A stretch of 64,000 nt of DNA from Maridesulfovibrio salexigens DSM 2638. Its GTDB lineage: Bacteria; Desulfobacterota; Desulfovibrionia; Desulfovibrionales; Desulfovibrionaceae. The notes beneath the pieces were generated by a model. The model made no database searches. It had not been told where the DNA came from and saw only the letters and a program-made list of their open reading frames with translations. Each line of letters starts with the position of its first letter. Position 1 is the first letter of the stretch. Below, piece by piece: positions 1-8,649 of the stretch. The translations under genes were made by a program, and so were the position numbers. The stretch spans positions 2,361,501 to 2,425,500 of the forward strand of contig NC_012881.1 in assembly GCF_000023445.1 (NCBI RefSeq). The letters run 5' to 3'.

Positions 1-23
1 GTTTAACCCCCTTCTCTACCCCA

Positions 24-63
24 ACAAAACGGCCCTGCTGAACGATCAGCAGGGCCGTTTTGT
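24..63. terminator. Bidirectional intrinsic terminator
   Basis: Perfect inverted repeat (arms of about 17 nt around the loop AACGAT) with A- and T-runs at its outer edges, so it can act in both directions. It probably ends a gene lying left of the window. Confidence 0.8.
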
Positions 64-69
64 TATTTT

Positions 70-366
70 GGTGCATATAAAAAGGTGATTAGCCCAAGCA
101 CGCCAAGGCTTCCCAGCTTAGCTGTGGTGCAAAAAATAAATTGCACCAAATGGGTATTCAGCAATCTTGCCGCAGAAAACAAATCACGCGAAACAACCGT
201 TAGCCCAATAACAACAACGGTTCTCTGCCTTCCGTAGGTGCAAAAATATTTTTGCACCAAATAGCCATTCAGTCCTGACTACAAGCCTTTGGGAATTTTG
301 GAATCCATCAATTGTAGGAGAAGGAAAAAACAAAACGGCGGCAAAAAGGTGCATTTCGTGGTGCAC
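70..366. repeat. Cluster of GGTGCA palindromic repeats
   Basis: Four GGTGCA boxes occur at 70, 126, 237 and 348. Two form inverted repeats: 126-147 (imperfect) and 237-258 (a perfect 22-bp palindrome). Both are followed by a similar string, CACCAAATGGGTATTCAG or CACCAAATAGCCATTCAG. The copies are about 110 bp apart. Short reading frames here on the minus strand are made of these repeats and look like no known protein. The block lies just downstream of tRNA-Ser, a frequent integration site, so it may be element debris; this is inference. Confidence 0.5.
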
Positions 367-384
367 AAAATCGGCCCCAAACAG

Positions 385-416
385 AAAAAGGCTTACGTCT
401 GTTGACGTAAGCCTTT
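385..416 (-). terminator. Terminator of tRNA-Ser
   Basis: Stem AAAGGCTTACGTC paired with its complement around a 4-nt loop, followed on the minus strand by a T-run. It lies directly downstream of the tRNA-Ser 3' end. Confidence 0.8.
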
Positions 417-424
417 GAATTTAC

Positions 425-514
425 TGGCGGAGAGGAGAGGATTTGAACCTCCGATAGCGTTAACTATACACGCTTTCCAGGCGTGCTCCTTAAGCCGGAC
501 TCGGACACCTCTCC
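425..514 (-). tRNA. tRNA-Ser (anticodon GGA)
   Basis: On the minus strand the acceptor GGAGAGG (from 514) pairs with CCTCTCC, followed by discriminator G and an encoded CCA (425-427). The anticodon loop CTGGAAA gives GGA, and there is the long variable arm expected of serine tRNAs (90 nt in all). A terminator follows. The upstream pyrD ends about 95 bp away; a plausible promoter (TTGCCA, 17 nt, TAAATC on the minus strand) lies between them. Confidence 0.93.
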
Positions 515-608
515 GCTTGGGTGAAAAAGGATTTAGCTAAATCAGACCTGCTTGGCAAGCACTTTTTTCAACTTTTCCCAATTATTCTAACTTAAATTAA
601 AAATGAAC

Positions 609-1526
609 CTATTTAGGCAGCTTCAAGCTTCCGATAAACTCATCAAGAGACTCGGCTTTTACCCTTTCCAGAACCTTGGGCAGCTCTTCAGCAATCCTGA
701 AGGCAGTATCAGGGCTGAGGAAGTTTCCGGTACCAATCTGTACTGCCTTGGCACCCACAAGCAGGAATTCCGCAGCGTCTTCAGCAGTAGTAATGCCGCC
801 AAGTCCCATAACCGGAATTTTCACAGCGTTTACAGTCTGATAAACACATCTAAGCGCAACAGGCTTCACCGCTGGACCGGACAAACCGCCGATTACGTTG
901 GCAAGACGCGGAGTTCTGCGCTCGATATCAACAGCCATACCGGACAAGGTATTGATTAATGAGAGAGCATCCGCTCCGCCGTCTTCAGCGGCTTTTGCAC
1001 AGACGGTGATATCGGTAACGTTGGGAGAAAGCTTGATGATAATCGGTTTGTTGCCGGCATTCTTCTTTACGGCCTCTGCAACCTTGGTAATCTGCTTAGG
1101 GTCCTGACCGAATGCAATACCACCCTCTTTTACGTTGGGGCAGGATACATTGACTTCAAGGGCTGCAACACCCTCTTCTCCGGCAAGAACGCCAGCCAGC
1201 TCACCGAACTCTTCCGCATCAGTGGCGTAAAGGTTCGCCAGAACAGGCAGAGTTTTCCAAGGAAGCTTAGGCAGCTTTTTATTGATGAATTCCTCAACAC
1301 CGGGGTTCTGAATGCCGATGGCATTAAGCATACCGCAAGGAGTTTCAGCAATACGGGGCATGGGGTTACCTTCCCTCGGCTTGAGGGAAAGTCCTTTAAC
1401 CACGATACCGCCAAGAGATTCCAGATCGCCGTAACGCTGGAACTCAAGGCCGAAACCGAAAGTACCGGATGCGGTAAGGATGGGGTTCTTAAGCTTCAGT
1501 CCGGCAAAATCAATTGATACATCCAT
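609..1526 (-). CDS. pyrD: Dihydroorotate dehydrogenase B, catalytic subunit
   Basis: FMN enzyme that oxidises dihydroorotate to orotate in de novo pyrimidine synthesis, in the cytoplasm. The 305-residue length and N-terminus (MDVSIDFAGLKLKNPILTAS) fit the class 1B family. Visible motifs are the active-site-loop sequence EVNVSCPNVKEGG (about residues 123-135, catalytic Cys), the substrate/FMN motif IIKLSPNVTD, and the FMN-phosphate region GLGGITTAEDAAEFLLVGA near the C-terminus. Class 1B enzymes pass electrons to the PyrK subunit, whose gene lies 3 bp upstream on the same strand. The two form a tight operon. Confidence 0.95.
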   Translation of the reverse strand: MDVSIDFAGLKLKNPILTASGTFGFGLEFQRYGDLESLGGIVVKGLSLKPREGNPMPRIAETPCGMLNAIGIQNPGVEEFINKKLPKLPWKTLPVLANLYATDAEEFGELAGVLAGEEGVAALEVNVSCPNVKEGGIAFGQDPKQITKVAEAVKKNAGNKPIIIKLSPNVTDITVCAKAAEDGGADALSLINTLSGMAVDIERRTPRLANVIGGLSGPAVKPVALRCVYQTVNAVKIPVMGLGGITTAEDAAEFLLVGAKAVQIGTGNFLSPDTAFRIAEELPKVLERVKAESLDEFIGSLKLPK

Positions 1527-1529
1527 TTC

Positions 1530-2324
1530 CTAATCCTCCAGACTGAGATTGTTGGCTTTGAAAACAGGACCGGTGGTACAGACCTGAGTATGATGGTCAT
1601 CGCCGTCCTTACAGACACAGCCAAGACAGGCACCAACGCCGCAAGCCATACGGTTTTCAAGAGAAAGTTCCGCATCAGCACCGTATTTGTTGGCAGCATT
1701 CCAGATGGTTTTCAGGAACGGATGAGGTCCACAGGCCACGATAAGGCCGTCTTTCTCTGCGTATTCCTTAACCAGCTCTTCCACCCTTGCGATGATAGTG
1801 GGAATATCTGAGGGCTTGGTTTCACGAATATCTTCCACATCGACCTTGGCCGCCATACCTTTATAAGGGTAGTTTTCCAGCGGGGGACGGTGCGCGAAAA
1901 ATAATTTCAGGTTTTCAGGCTGCGGATGGGTATCGACATATCCGCAAAAGGGGGCTAAACCCATCCCTCCGGCGAGCATGAGTACGGGACGGTTCTGCGG
2001 TTTACTGAAGAAGTTGCCCAGCGGTCCCCAGATATTCACTTCATCGCCCTCTTTCAGTTCCAGCAGACGCGCAGTTCCACGACCGACAACCTGAAAAAGA
2101 ATAGTCAGACTGGTCTCATCTGCGTTACAAATGGAGAAAGGACGTCCCCAAACGAGGTCCAAAGGCCATGAAACGGGCCTGATCATGACGAACTGTCCGG
2201 CCCGCCAACCCGGCTTCCAGTCCGGATATTCGAGTTTGAGTTCGACTATTTCCTCACCGGGTGAGGATAATCCGAGGGGCTTGTTGCTGATGACTTTAAC
2301 AGCCCTGCAATTGTTTGCACTCAT
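1530..2324 (-). CDS. pyrK: Dihydroorotate dehydrogenase B, electron-transfer subunit
   Basis: FAD and [2Fe-2S] subunit that passes electrons from the PyrD FMN to NAD+. The 264-residue protein has a ferredoxin-reductase-like fold: FAD-binding RPFSICNADETS (about residues 61-72), the NAD-binding motif MLAGGMGLAPF (about 115-125), and a C-terminal cysteine cluster CGVGACLGCVC followed by a further Cys (VCTTGP), which is the [2Fe-2S] ligand set of PyrK. It is the first gene of the pyrK-pyrD pair. It starts 56 bp from the divergent U32 gene, so the two promoters must lie in that short gap. Confidence 0.94.
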   Translation of the reverse strand: MSANNCRAVKVISNKPLGLSSPGEEIVELKLEYPDWKPGWRAGQFVMIRPVSWPLDLVWGRPFSICNADETSLTILFQVVGRGTARLLELKEGDEVNIWGPLGNFFSKPQNRPVLMLAGGMGLAPFCGYVDTHPQPENLKLFFAHRPPLENYPYKGMAAKVDVEDIRETKPSDIPTIIARVEELVKEYAEKDGLIVACGPHPFLKTIWNAANKYGADAELSLENRMACGVGACLGCVCKDGDDHHTQVCTTGPVFKANNLSLED

Positions 2325-2380
2325 GATTTAATCCTGTAGATTTTTGCTGACCGCACATTGCGGCGTAAGCGTGATACATT

Positions 2381-4357
2381 ATGAATGAACATAAACCAGA
2401 AATTCTTGCTCCGGCAGGCGATAAATCCTCTTTCCTTGCAGCTATAGCCGCAGGTGCGGACGCCGTGTATGCCGGACTTAAACATTTTTCCGCTCGCATG
2501 GAAGCTTATAATTTCGCTACTAGTGAGCTTGCAGCCCTTGCCGAACTGGGCCGGGAAAACGGGGTTCGCACCCATATCCCCATGAACACCCTCATCAAAC
2601 CTGATGATATCAACTCCGCAGCCCGCCTTGTAGAGCGCATCTCCCGTACGGTCAAACCGGATGCCCTGATCATTCAGGATCTCGCCATGGTTGAGATTGC
2701 CCGTCAAGCCGGCTTTGAAGGAGAACTGCATCTTTCCACCCTTGCAAACGTCAGCCACCCTGCGGCACTCAAGACCGCGGAAGAACTGGGCGTGGACCGG
2801 GTTGTCGTACCCCGTGAGCTGAACCTTGATGAAATCAGGATGATGGCCGAAGCCTGCCCTGATTCCATGACCCTTGAGATGTTCGTCCACGGAGCACTCT
2901 GCTATTCCGTTTCCGGCCGCTGCTACTGGAGCTCCTTTTTCGGAGGCAAGAGCAGCCTGCGCGGACGTTGCGTACAGCCCTGCCGCAGACTTTACGGCGG
3001 AGCAAAACGCAAGGATCAGCCCAAGCGCCTTTTCTCCTGTCTCGATCTCAGCCTCGATGTGCTGACCAAGCCGACCCTCGCAATTCCCAAGGTAAGCTCC
3101 TGGAAAATCGAAGGCCGCAAAAAAGGCCCCCACTACGTCTACTACACAGTAGCAGCTTACAAAATGCTGCGCGACAACCCCAATGACGCAAAGGTCAAAA
3201 AAGATGCCGTGGAGCTGCTTGAACTCGCACTGGGCAGACCGTCTTCACATTCCGTGTTCCTGCCGCAGCGCCCGTTCACCCCGCTTGATCCGTCCAACGA
3301 AACCGGCTCCGGTTTCCTCATCGGTATCACCAAGCAGGAGAAAAACGGAAAGCCCTATTTTAACTGTAGACAGGAACTCCTTGCCGGAGATTTCCTGCGT
3401 ATCGGTTATCAGGACCAGCCCGGACACCAGACCATGAAGATCCGCAAATTCATCCCCAAAAGGGGTAAGGTCTCCATTCCGGTTAAAGGAAAGATGCGCC
3501 TAAAATCAGGCACCCGTGTTTTCCTTATTGACCGCCGCGAAGAAGGTCTGACCAAGGCTCTCAAAAAACTTGATTCCAAACTTTCAAAGATCACTGTTGC
3601 GGAAAACGTGGCCAGCGACATGATTATTGATCTGCCGCAGCCCTGTCCGCTTCCGGAACGTACTGCACGTCATACTTTGCAGCGCAATCCGCCCAAGGGA
3701 AAAACCAAATTCGGCACCGATGTATGGCTTTCCATGAACGCCCTTAAGCGTACCCCCCGTCCGGCTGTTTCCAAGATCTGGTGGCATCTGCCCCCGGTGG
3801 TCTGGCCTGACGAGGAAAAGGAAGTCCAGAAGATCATCGACATCTGCCTCAGTGGTGGAGGACGCGATTTCGTCCTCAACGCGCCGTGGCAGAAAGCATT
3901 TTTCCCGAAAGATGCAAAAGTCCGCTTTCATGCCGGCCCCTTCTGCAACGTATCCAACCCGGTGACCATCGAGATGCTGGCCGATATGGGTTTTTCATCC
4001 GCATACGTCAGTCCGGAACTGGCCCGCGATGACTTCCTCGCCCTGCCGCAGAACAGCCCGCTTCCGCTTGGATTTGTTCTTTCCGGCATGTGGCCGCTCG
4101 GTCTTTCAAGGATCATGGCTGAGGAGACTGAACTTATGAGTCCCATTTACAGCCAGAAAAAAGAAATCTGCTGGGCCCGCAAATATGGACAGACCTATTG
4201 GATCTATCCCGGCTGGCCGCTCGATTTCGGCGCGGAACGTAAGGTGCTGGAAAACTCAGGCTACACCATGTTCCTTAACATTGAGGAACCATGGCCTCGC
4301 GCTGTACCTGAACCGCACCGCACCAGTAATTTCAACTGGGATTTAAGTTTATTGTAA
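2381..4357 (+). CDS. U32 family peptidase-like protein
   Basis: 658-residue member of the peptidase U32 family. Characterised relatives include RlhA and TrhP (tRNA/rRNA hydroxylation) and collagenase-type PrtC, so a role in RNA modification is possible but not shown here. The N-terminus EILAPAGDKSSFLAAIAAGADAVYAG is lost to no truncation and carries the family hallmark; EMFVHGALCYSVSGRCYWSS followed by CVQPCRR supplies the conserved cysteines (about residues 166-205). The roughly 350-residue C-terminal part is less conserved. Read from ATG 2381, divergent from pyrK. A 270-residue frame on the opposite strand is a shadow. Confidence 0.85.
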   Translation: MNEHKPEILAPAGDKSSFLAAIAAGADAVYAGLKHFSARMEAYNFATSELAALAELGRENGVRTHIPMNTLIKPDDINSAARLVERISRTVKPDALIIQDLAMVEIARQAGFEGELHLSTLANVSHPAALKTAEELGVDRVVVPRELNLDEIRMMAEACPDSMTLEMFVHGALCYSVSGRCYWSSFFGGKSSLRGRCVQPCRRLYGGAKRKDQPKRLFSCLDLSLDVLTKPTLAIPKVSSWKIEGRKKGPHYVYYTVAAYKMLRDNPNDAKVKKDAVELLELALGRPSSHSVFLPQRPFTPLDPSNETGSGFLIGITKQEKNGKPYFNCRQELLAGDFLRIGYQDQPGHQTMKIRKFIPKRGKVSIPVKGKMRLKSGTRVFLIDRREEGLTKALKKLDSKLSKITVAENVASDMIIDLPQPCPLPERTARHTLQRNPPKGKTKFGTDVWLSMNALKRTPRPAVSKIWWHLPPVVWPDEEKEVQKIIDICLSGGGRDFVLNAPWQKAFFPKDAKVRFHAGPFCNVSNPVTIEMLADMGFSSAYVSPELARDDFLALPQNSPLPLGFVLSGMWPLGLSRIMAEETELMSPIYSQKKEICWARKYGQTYWIYPGWPLDFGAERKVLENSGYTMFLNIEEPWPRAVPEPHRTSNFNWDLSLL

Positions 4358-4386
4358 TCCCAAAAAGTTTTACCAGACTTCATTAC

Positions 4387-4417
4387 GGGCTTCGCACATC
4401 AGTGCGGAGCCCTTTTT
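4387..4417 (+). terminator. Terminator after the U32 gene
   Basis: Stem GGGCTTCGCAC/GTGCGGAGCCC with loop ATCA followed by TTTTT, between two convergent genes. It slightly overlaps the stop of the XRE gene on the other strand. Confidence 0.8.
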
Positions 4418-5300
4418 ATTTGCAATCTTCGATCATCTTACGCAGATAATCCGCAGCTCTGCGCCCTTTGAGGGCTGGCCCCCAAAGTTCGCTGATCATC
4501 TTCTGATGCAGCTCAAGCGCTTCGGGTGCTGAGGTTAACATACCTACGCCGAGACGAACGTTGGGGAAATGACATAATTTGTATGGGCTCAGACATAAGG
4601 TTGAGCGTTCGGACTGGCGGAAAATTTGAAAATGCGTGCTGGGAACGGAATCAACAAGCAAACCGATCTGTACACCGATAGGCTGCTCTTCAAGCAGACT
4701 GATCACATTTTTCACCTCGCGCCGCGCGACTTCACGCCGCTTCTGCAATTCCTCTTCCGGCAGATCAAAAGTTCCGACAAAACCACTGCGCAGAAACTGC
4801 TCAAGATTGGTAGCCGAGGCAAGGTTAACCATGCTCGGTCTGCGCTGATAGTACCCTTTTTTACGTTCACGGAGTACTGATAAAATTTCAGAAACGCGGC
4901 CCATAATCTCAGGATCATCCTGCAATTCTTTGGGCAGGCCTTCTTTGATGGAAATTTCAAGATATTCGTCAAATTCATCTGTAGTCAGCAGATAGGAAAC
5001 CAGTCCGAACATTACTGCAAGCTGTTCCGACTCAGCTTCATTCTGACGCATACGTTCGAAAAAGCTGATCGCCGAAGAAATATACTCGACTCCGACCCCC
5101 ATCAAAGAGGTAAGTGAAACTCCAAGCAAGTCGGCTATGGATTCTAAAGTTTCCAGCTTAGGCGGATCACCTTTTTCATATCTGTACAGAGCAGCCCGGG
5201 AAATTCCGATCTTAGCGGCAATTTCCTCAGTGCTGTATTTACTGCCCAGCCTGAACGCTTTCAAACGCTGGCCTATCTCCTTGGGACTAAGTTCATTCAT
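4416..5300 (-). CDS. XRE-family transcriptional regulator
   Basis: 294-residue DNA-binding protein. An N-terminal helix-turn-helix of the Cro/C1 type spans about residues 5-60 (IGQRLKAFRLGSKYSTEEIA, then GISRAALYRYEKG). The remaining 230 residues form a helical C-terminal region I do not recognise, presumably for effector sensing or dimerisation. I chose ATG 5300, giving MNELSPKE, because GGAG lies 8 nt upstream; an ATG 30 bp earlier lacks that. The gene is divergent from the TRAP/pyrC/pyrE operon. The intergenic region has a perfect 14-bp inverted repeat next to that operon's promoter, so it probably regulates the operon (inference). Confidence 0.85.
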   Translation of the reverse strand: MNELSPKEIGQRLKAFRLGSKYSTEEIAAKIGISRAALYRYEKGDPPKLETLESIADLLGVSLTSLMGVGVEYISSAISFFERMRQNEAESEQLAVMFGLVSYLLTTDEFDEYLEISIKEGLPKELQDDPEIMGRVSEILSVLRERKKGYYQRRPSMVNLASATNLEQFLRSGFVGTFDLPEEELQKRREVARREVKNVISLLEEQPIGVQIGLLVDSVPSTHFQIFRQSERSTLCLSPYKLCHFPNVRLGVGMLTSAPEALELHQKMISELWGPALKGRRAADYLRKMIEDCK

Positions 5301-5405
5301 TCGCCCGTCTCCATGAAAGCTAAAATTCAACTGCCACCCTATATAATATGTATAAATTCACTATCTGACAGTCTCTTTATCATTATATTTATCAATTATG
5401 ACTCA

Positions 5406-5455
5406 AAATCTCATTTTTGTGAATATTTTTTTGAATTGTTTCAAAAATGAGATTT
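5406..5455. promoter_or_regulatory. Inverted repeat, candidate operator of the XRE regulator
   Basis: Perfect 14-bp arms AAATCTCATTTTTG (5406-5419) and its reverse complement (5442-5455) are separated by 22 bp. They end 3 bp before a -35-like TTGACA (5459). The position between divergent regulator and transporter genes suggests a binding site for the regulator. Confidence 0.6.
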
Positions 5456-5458
5456 ATC

Positions 5459-5487
5459 TTGACAAAATTCTATTTTTTGATTGAAAT
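5459..5487 (+). promoter_or_regulatory. Candidate sigma-70 promoter of the TRAP/pyr operon
   Basis: TTGACA (5459-5464), 17-nt spacer, TGAAAT (5482-5487). The -35 is consensus and the -10 is weak. The leader to the dctP start would be about 180 nt; I see no riboswitch in it. Confidence 0.5.
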
Positions 5488-5672
5488 CCACGAAATCAAA
5501 TCATAACTGCAAGCAAAAAAGAATTTGCTTTTAATTCATTTTGCTGGCTGTTAAATTTGCAATCAAACCCGATTGCCAGTCGGGAACATGCCGGAATCCT
5601 TGATTTCGGTACGACTTGATCTTGTGATTCTGCATGCCAGTTTCACGCTCACACTTTCAGGAGGCTTCCAGA

Positions 5673-6692
5673 ATGAAATTTTTCGGACGAATTGTTACAG
5701 TAGCTCTTGCTTTGTGCATGGTTATGGGTGGAGTTATCTCCGCTAATGCCGCTAAATACGAAGCACGCATCGGTCACCTTGAATCCCCCCTGCAGCCCCG
5801 TCATCAGGGTTTGGAAAAAGTCGCCAAGCTTGTTAAAGAGCGCACCAACGGCGAAGTTGAATTCAAAATTTTTCCTTCTTCTCAGCTTGGCAACCAGCGC
5901 CAGATGAACGAAGGCGTACAGTTCGGAACCATTGAAGGCACCGTTTCCGCTGCAGCTTTCCTCGGCGGTTTCAACCCTGTTGTTTCCATCATGGACATCC
6001 CCTTCCTGCTTCCTGTTGACCGCGCAAAGGCACAGGAACTGCGTCAGGGCAAATTTGGTAAAGCACTGCTCAAATCCTTTGACTCCAGAGGCTTTAAAGC
6101 AATCGCAACCTGGCCCAACGGTCGTAAAAACTTCACCTCCAACAAGCCTATTTCCACTATCGCAGACTACAAAGGCCAGTCCTTCCGCGTAATGGATTCC
6201 AAAATCCTCATCGAACAGTTCGCAGCTATCGGCGCATCTGCAATCGCTCTGCCTTTCGGTGAACTCTACACTGCTCTCCAGAACGGTGTTGTAGACGGCG
6301 AAGAAAACCCCCTCGACACCATCCAGCGCATGAAGTTCTACGAAGTACAGAAATACCTCGTAACTTCCGAGCACGGTGCAATGGAAGACTACGTTCTCTT
6401 CAACCCCTCCTACTGGGAATCCCTTCCTGAAAATTACCAGAAGATCATCGTGGATACTTTCATTGAAGTAATGCCCGGTGTTGAAGCCCACAAAGAACAG
6501 GCTCAGAAAGACGCTCTGGAAGTTATCAAAAAAGCAGGCGTTCAGGTTACTCCTTTGCAGGCTGCAGACCGCGCTGCCATGCGTGAACTCATGTACCCCA
6601 AAACCAAAGCTGCTTACCTTGCACGCGCAGGTGCTCAGGGTCAGGAGCTGATCAAACTTTACGAAGAAGAATACGCACGTATTGTAAAATAG
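5673..6692 (+). CDS. dctP: TRAP transporter periplasmic substrate-binding protein (DctP family)
   Basis: Periplasmic binding protein of a tripartite ATP-independent transporter. The 339-residue product begins with a Sec signal peptide (MKFFGRIV to SANAA, about 27 residues) and carries the DctP fold: KVAKLVKERTNGEVEFKIFP, QLGNQRQMNEGVQFGTIEG, and PFGELYTALQNGVVDGEENP (about residues 190-210). I chose ATG 5673, preceded by AGGAGG, over an ATG 39 bp upstream. A strong hairpin with a short T-run follows the gene, a common device for making more binding protein than membrane subunits. The substrate is unknown; downstream genes point to carbamoyl amino acids or pyrimidine precursors. Confidence 0.92.
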   Translation: MKFFGRIVTVALALCMVMGGVISANAAKYEARIGHLESPLQPRHQGLEKVAKLVKERTNGEVEFKIFPSSQLGNQRQMNEGVQFGTIEGTVSAAAFLGGFNPVVSIMDIPFLLPVDRAKAQELRQGKFGKALLKSFDSRGFKAIATWPNGRKNFTSNKPISTIADYKGQSFRVMDSKILIEQFAAIGASAIALPFGELYTALQNGVVDGEENPLDTIQRMKFYEVQKYLVTSEHGAMEDYVLFNPSYWESLPENYQKIIVDTFIEVMPGVEAHKEQAQKDALEVIKKAGVQVTPLQAADRAAMRELMYPKTKAAYLARAGAQGQELIKLYEEEYARIVK

Positions 6693-6707
6693 TAAGACGT
6701 TTATCCC

Positions 6708-6737
6708 GGCAGGAGAGGATGTCCTCTCCTGCCTTTT
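6708..6737 (+). terminator. Intra-operon hairpin after dctP
   Basis: Perfect 12-bp stem GGCAGGAGAGGA/TCCTCTCCTGCC with a 2-nt centre, then TTTT. It is probably a partial terminator or an mRNA 3'-end stabiliser separating dctP from dctQM. Confidence 0.7.
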
Positions 6738-6818
6738 GTTAAATATATTCATAAGATTAGAATTTGGTGAAAAAGACACCTAAAAATATTTTAGGTAGTT
6801 ACACCAGGAGTTTTCAGG

Positions 6819-7337
6819 ATGCGTGAGTTGCTTGGTTCCCTGCTGAACGGGATACGTTTAATAGAAAGAATGCTGATCATTTCCATCAACCTGATCATGG
6901 TCGGCTTATATACTTTTAATGTTCTGGTAAGGGAGACAATGCCTCAATACGCCAGCACTTTCGCATGGATTGATGAAGCTACCCGCTTGCTCATGGTCTG
7001 GGCGGTATTTCTCGCTCTAGGTCTCGCCCTTGAAAGAGGACGGCAGGTAGCTGTAACCACACTTTTTGAAAAAATGCCCGACCTGCCCCGCAAGGCGGTC
7101 GGCATCCTGATCAACCTGACCGGTACTGTTTTCAGCTGCTATCTGGTCTGGCTGGGTATCGCCCTTGTTAAATTCGTAATGCGCACCGGACAGCTCAGCC
7201 CCACATTGGGACTGCCCATGTACTGGCTCTACATTGCGCCTACTGTTGGATTCGGACTGCTGGCCCTGCGCTACCTGCTCGAACTCTTAAGTATTAACGA
7301 CCGCCACACCCGGCCCATCACCACCCCGACCAAGTAA
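6819..7337 (+). CDS. dctQ: TRAP transporter small membrane subunit (DctQ family)
   Basis: 172-residue inner-membrane protein with four predicted hydrophobic segments (about residues 18-38, 52-72, 93-113 and 134-156). It has the DctQ feature of a Trp/Arg-rich first loop (FAWIDEATRLLMVWAVFLAL) and the charged GRQVAV element. It forms the permease with DctM encoded 20 bp downstream. SD-like CCAGGAG precedes the ATG. Confidence 0.9.
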   Translation: MRELLGSLLNGIRLIERMLIISINLIMVGLYTFNVLVRETMPQYASTFAWIDEATRLLMVWAVFLALGLALERGRQVAVTTLFEKMPDLPRKAVGILINLTGTVFSCYLVWLGIALVKFVMRTGQLSPTLGLPMYWLYIAPTVGFGLLALRYLLELLSINDRHTRPITTPTK

Positions 7338-7357
7338 TTAATATAAGGTAGCAGAAA

Positions 7358-8635
7358 ATGACTCCTGTAATTATTATCATCGCTCTTCTAATGCTCGTCT
7401 GCGGTTTTGAAATGCTGCTGGTACTCGGCGTACCCGCATTCCTGACCAAGACTTTCATGTTTCCCCGAATTCCTGATCCGGTACTGATCCAGAAACTGGT
7501 CGGTGGGATCAACTTTTCCACTCTGCTGGCAATTCCTTTCTTCATCTTTGCAGCAGAGCTCATGGCATCCGGCCAGATTGCCAAGCGCCTCACCGATCTT
7601 ATCAAATATTTCACCGGACACCGTCTCGGCGGTATCGGACACACCACAATTTTCGGTTCCATGGCTTTCGGTTCCGTATCCGGTTCAGCACCGGCGACCG
7701 TTGCCGCAATGGGTAAACTCATGTACCCGGAACTGCGCAAAACCGGATTCAGTGAAAAATTCAGCCTCGGACTGATCGTTTCCAGTGCTGAAACCGCCCT
7801 GCTTATTCCGCCCAGTATTACCCTGATTATTTACGGTTGGATGACTGGGACCTCCATCACAGGACTGTTCATCGGCGGCCTTGGCGTAGGAGTGGCCCTA
7901 GGACTGGCCTTTGCAGGACTGGTTGTATTTGAGTCCCTGCGCAAAGGCGTGGGCCGTGGCGAAAAAACAACTGTACCTTTCTTTTCCGTTTTCAGATCAG
8001 CTGCATGGGCATTGGGCCTGCCGATTATTATTCTCGGCGGTATCTACTCCGGACTGTTCACTCCCACAGAGGCTGCAGCGGTGTCAGTTGTCTACGCTAT
8101 CCTTATTGAAGCATTCGTATACAAAAACCTGTCTTTCTCCCGGTTGATCAGCATCACCGAGAGAGCGGCTATCTCCACCACTATTATTTTTATCCTGCTG
8201 GCAATGGGAAGCGTGCTTTCCTACTTTGTAACGCTGGCTCAGGTTCCGGTTCTGATCACCAATTTCCTTAATGACATTCAGGCTGGCCCGATTACCTTCC
8301 TGATGATCGTTAACGTGGCATTTTTCCTTGCCGGGATGTTCATCGATCCCAACTCAGCTTTGCTGATCCTCGTGCCGCCTCTTTATCCGGTAGCACTTTC
8401 CATGGGTGTCGATCCCATTCACTTCGGTCAGATCGTCTGCCTGAACATCTGCATCGGCATGATCACCCCGCCCTTTGGACTGGATATCTTCGTGGCTTCC
8501 TCCACTTTGGAAAAGCCTGTCATGTCCATCATCAACGGGGTCTGGCCATTCCTGTTCATTAACATTCTGGTCCTTATTCTGGTAACCTACGTTCCCGGCG
8601 TGGCAACTTTCCTGCCCAGCCTTGTTGCCCCCTAA
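7358..8635 (+). CDS. dctM: TRAP transporter large membrane subunit (DctM family)
   Basis: 425-residue polytopic inner-membrane protein that catalyses sodium- or proton-driven uptake of the ligand delivered by DctP. Typical DctM sequences are visible: FGSMAFGSVSGSAPATVAAM (about residues 100-120), LLIPPSITLIIYG (about 148-160), PTEAAAVSVVYA and FIDPNSALLILVPPLYPVA. About a dozen hydrophobic stretches span the protein. It is followed after 14 bp by the hydrolase gene. Confidence 0.93.
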   Translation: MTPVIIIIALLMLVCGFEMLLVLGVPAFLTKTFMFPRIPDPVLIQKLVGGINFSTLLAIPFFIFAAELMASGQIAKRLTDLIKYFTGHRLGGIGHTTIFGSMAFGSVSGSAPATVAAMGKLMYPELRKTGFSEKFSLGLIVSSAETALLIPPSITLIIYGWMTGTSITGLFIGGLGVGVALGLAFAGLVVFESLRKGVGRGEKTTVPFFSVFRSAAWALGLPIIILGGIYSGLFTPTEAAAVSVVYAILIEAFVYKNLSFSRLISITERAAISTTIIFILLAMGSVLSYFVTLAQVPVLITNFLNDIQAGPITFLMIVNVAFFLAGMFIDPNSALLILVPPLYPVALSMGVDPIHFGQIVCLNICIGMITPPFGLDIFVASSTLEKPVMSIINGVWPFLFINILVLILVTYVPGVATFLPSLVAP

Positions 8636-8649
8636 AAAGGTAATCCAAT

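Noticed and set aside
2321-3133. 270-codon open frame on the minus strand
   Set aside because: It is antisense to the clearly conserved U32 gene, has low-complexity composition and no family similarity; its end also overlaps pyrK. It is a codon-bias shadow.
5545-5560. TGGCTGTTAAATTTGC as a sigma-54 promoter for dctP
   Set aside because: GG and GC are separated by 11 bases instead of the required 10 and the -24 box deviates. The TTGACA promoter upstream is a better candidate.
5649-6779. 376-codon open frame on the minus strand
   Set aside because: Antisense to dctP. The product is Phe/Val/Cys-rich with no recognisable domain, as expected for the reverse of a strongly codon-biased gene.
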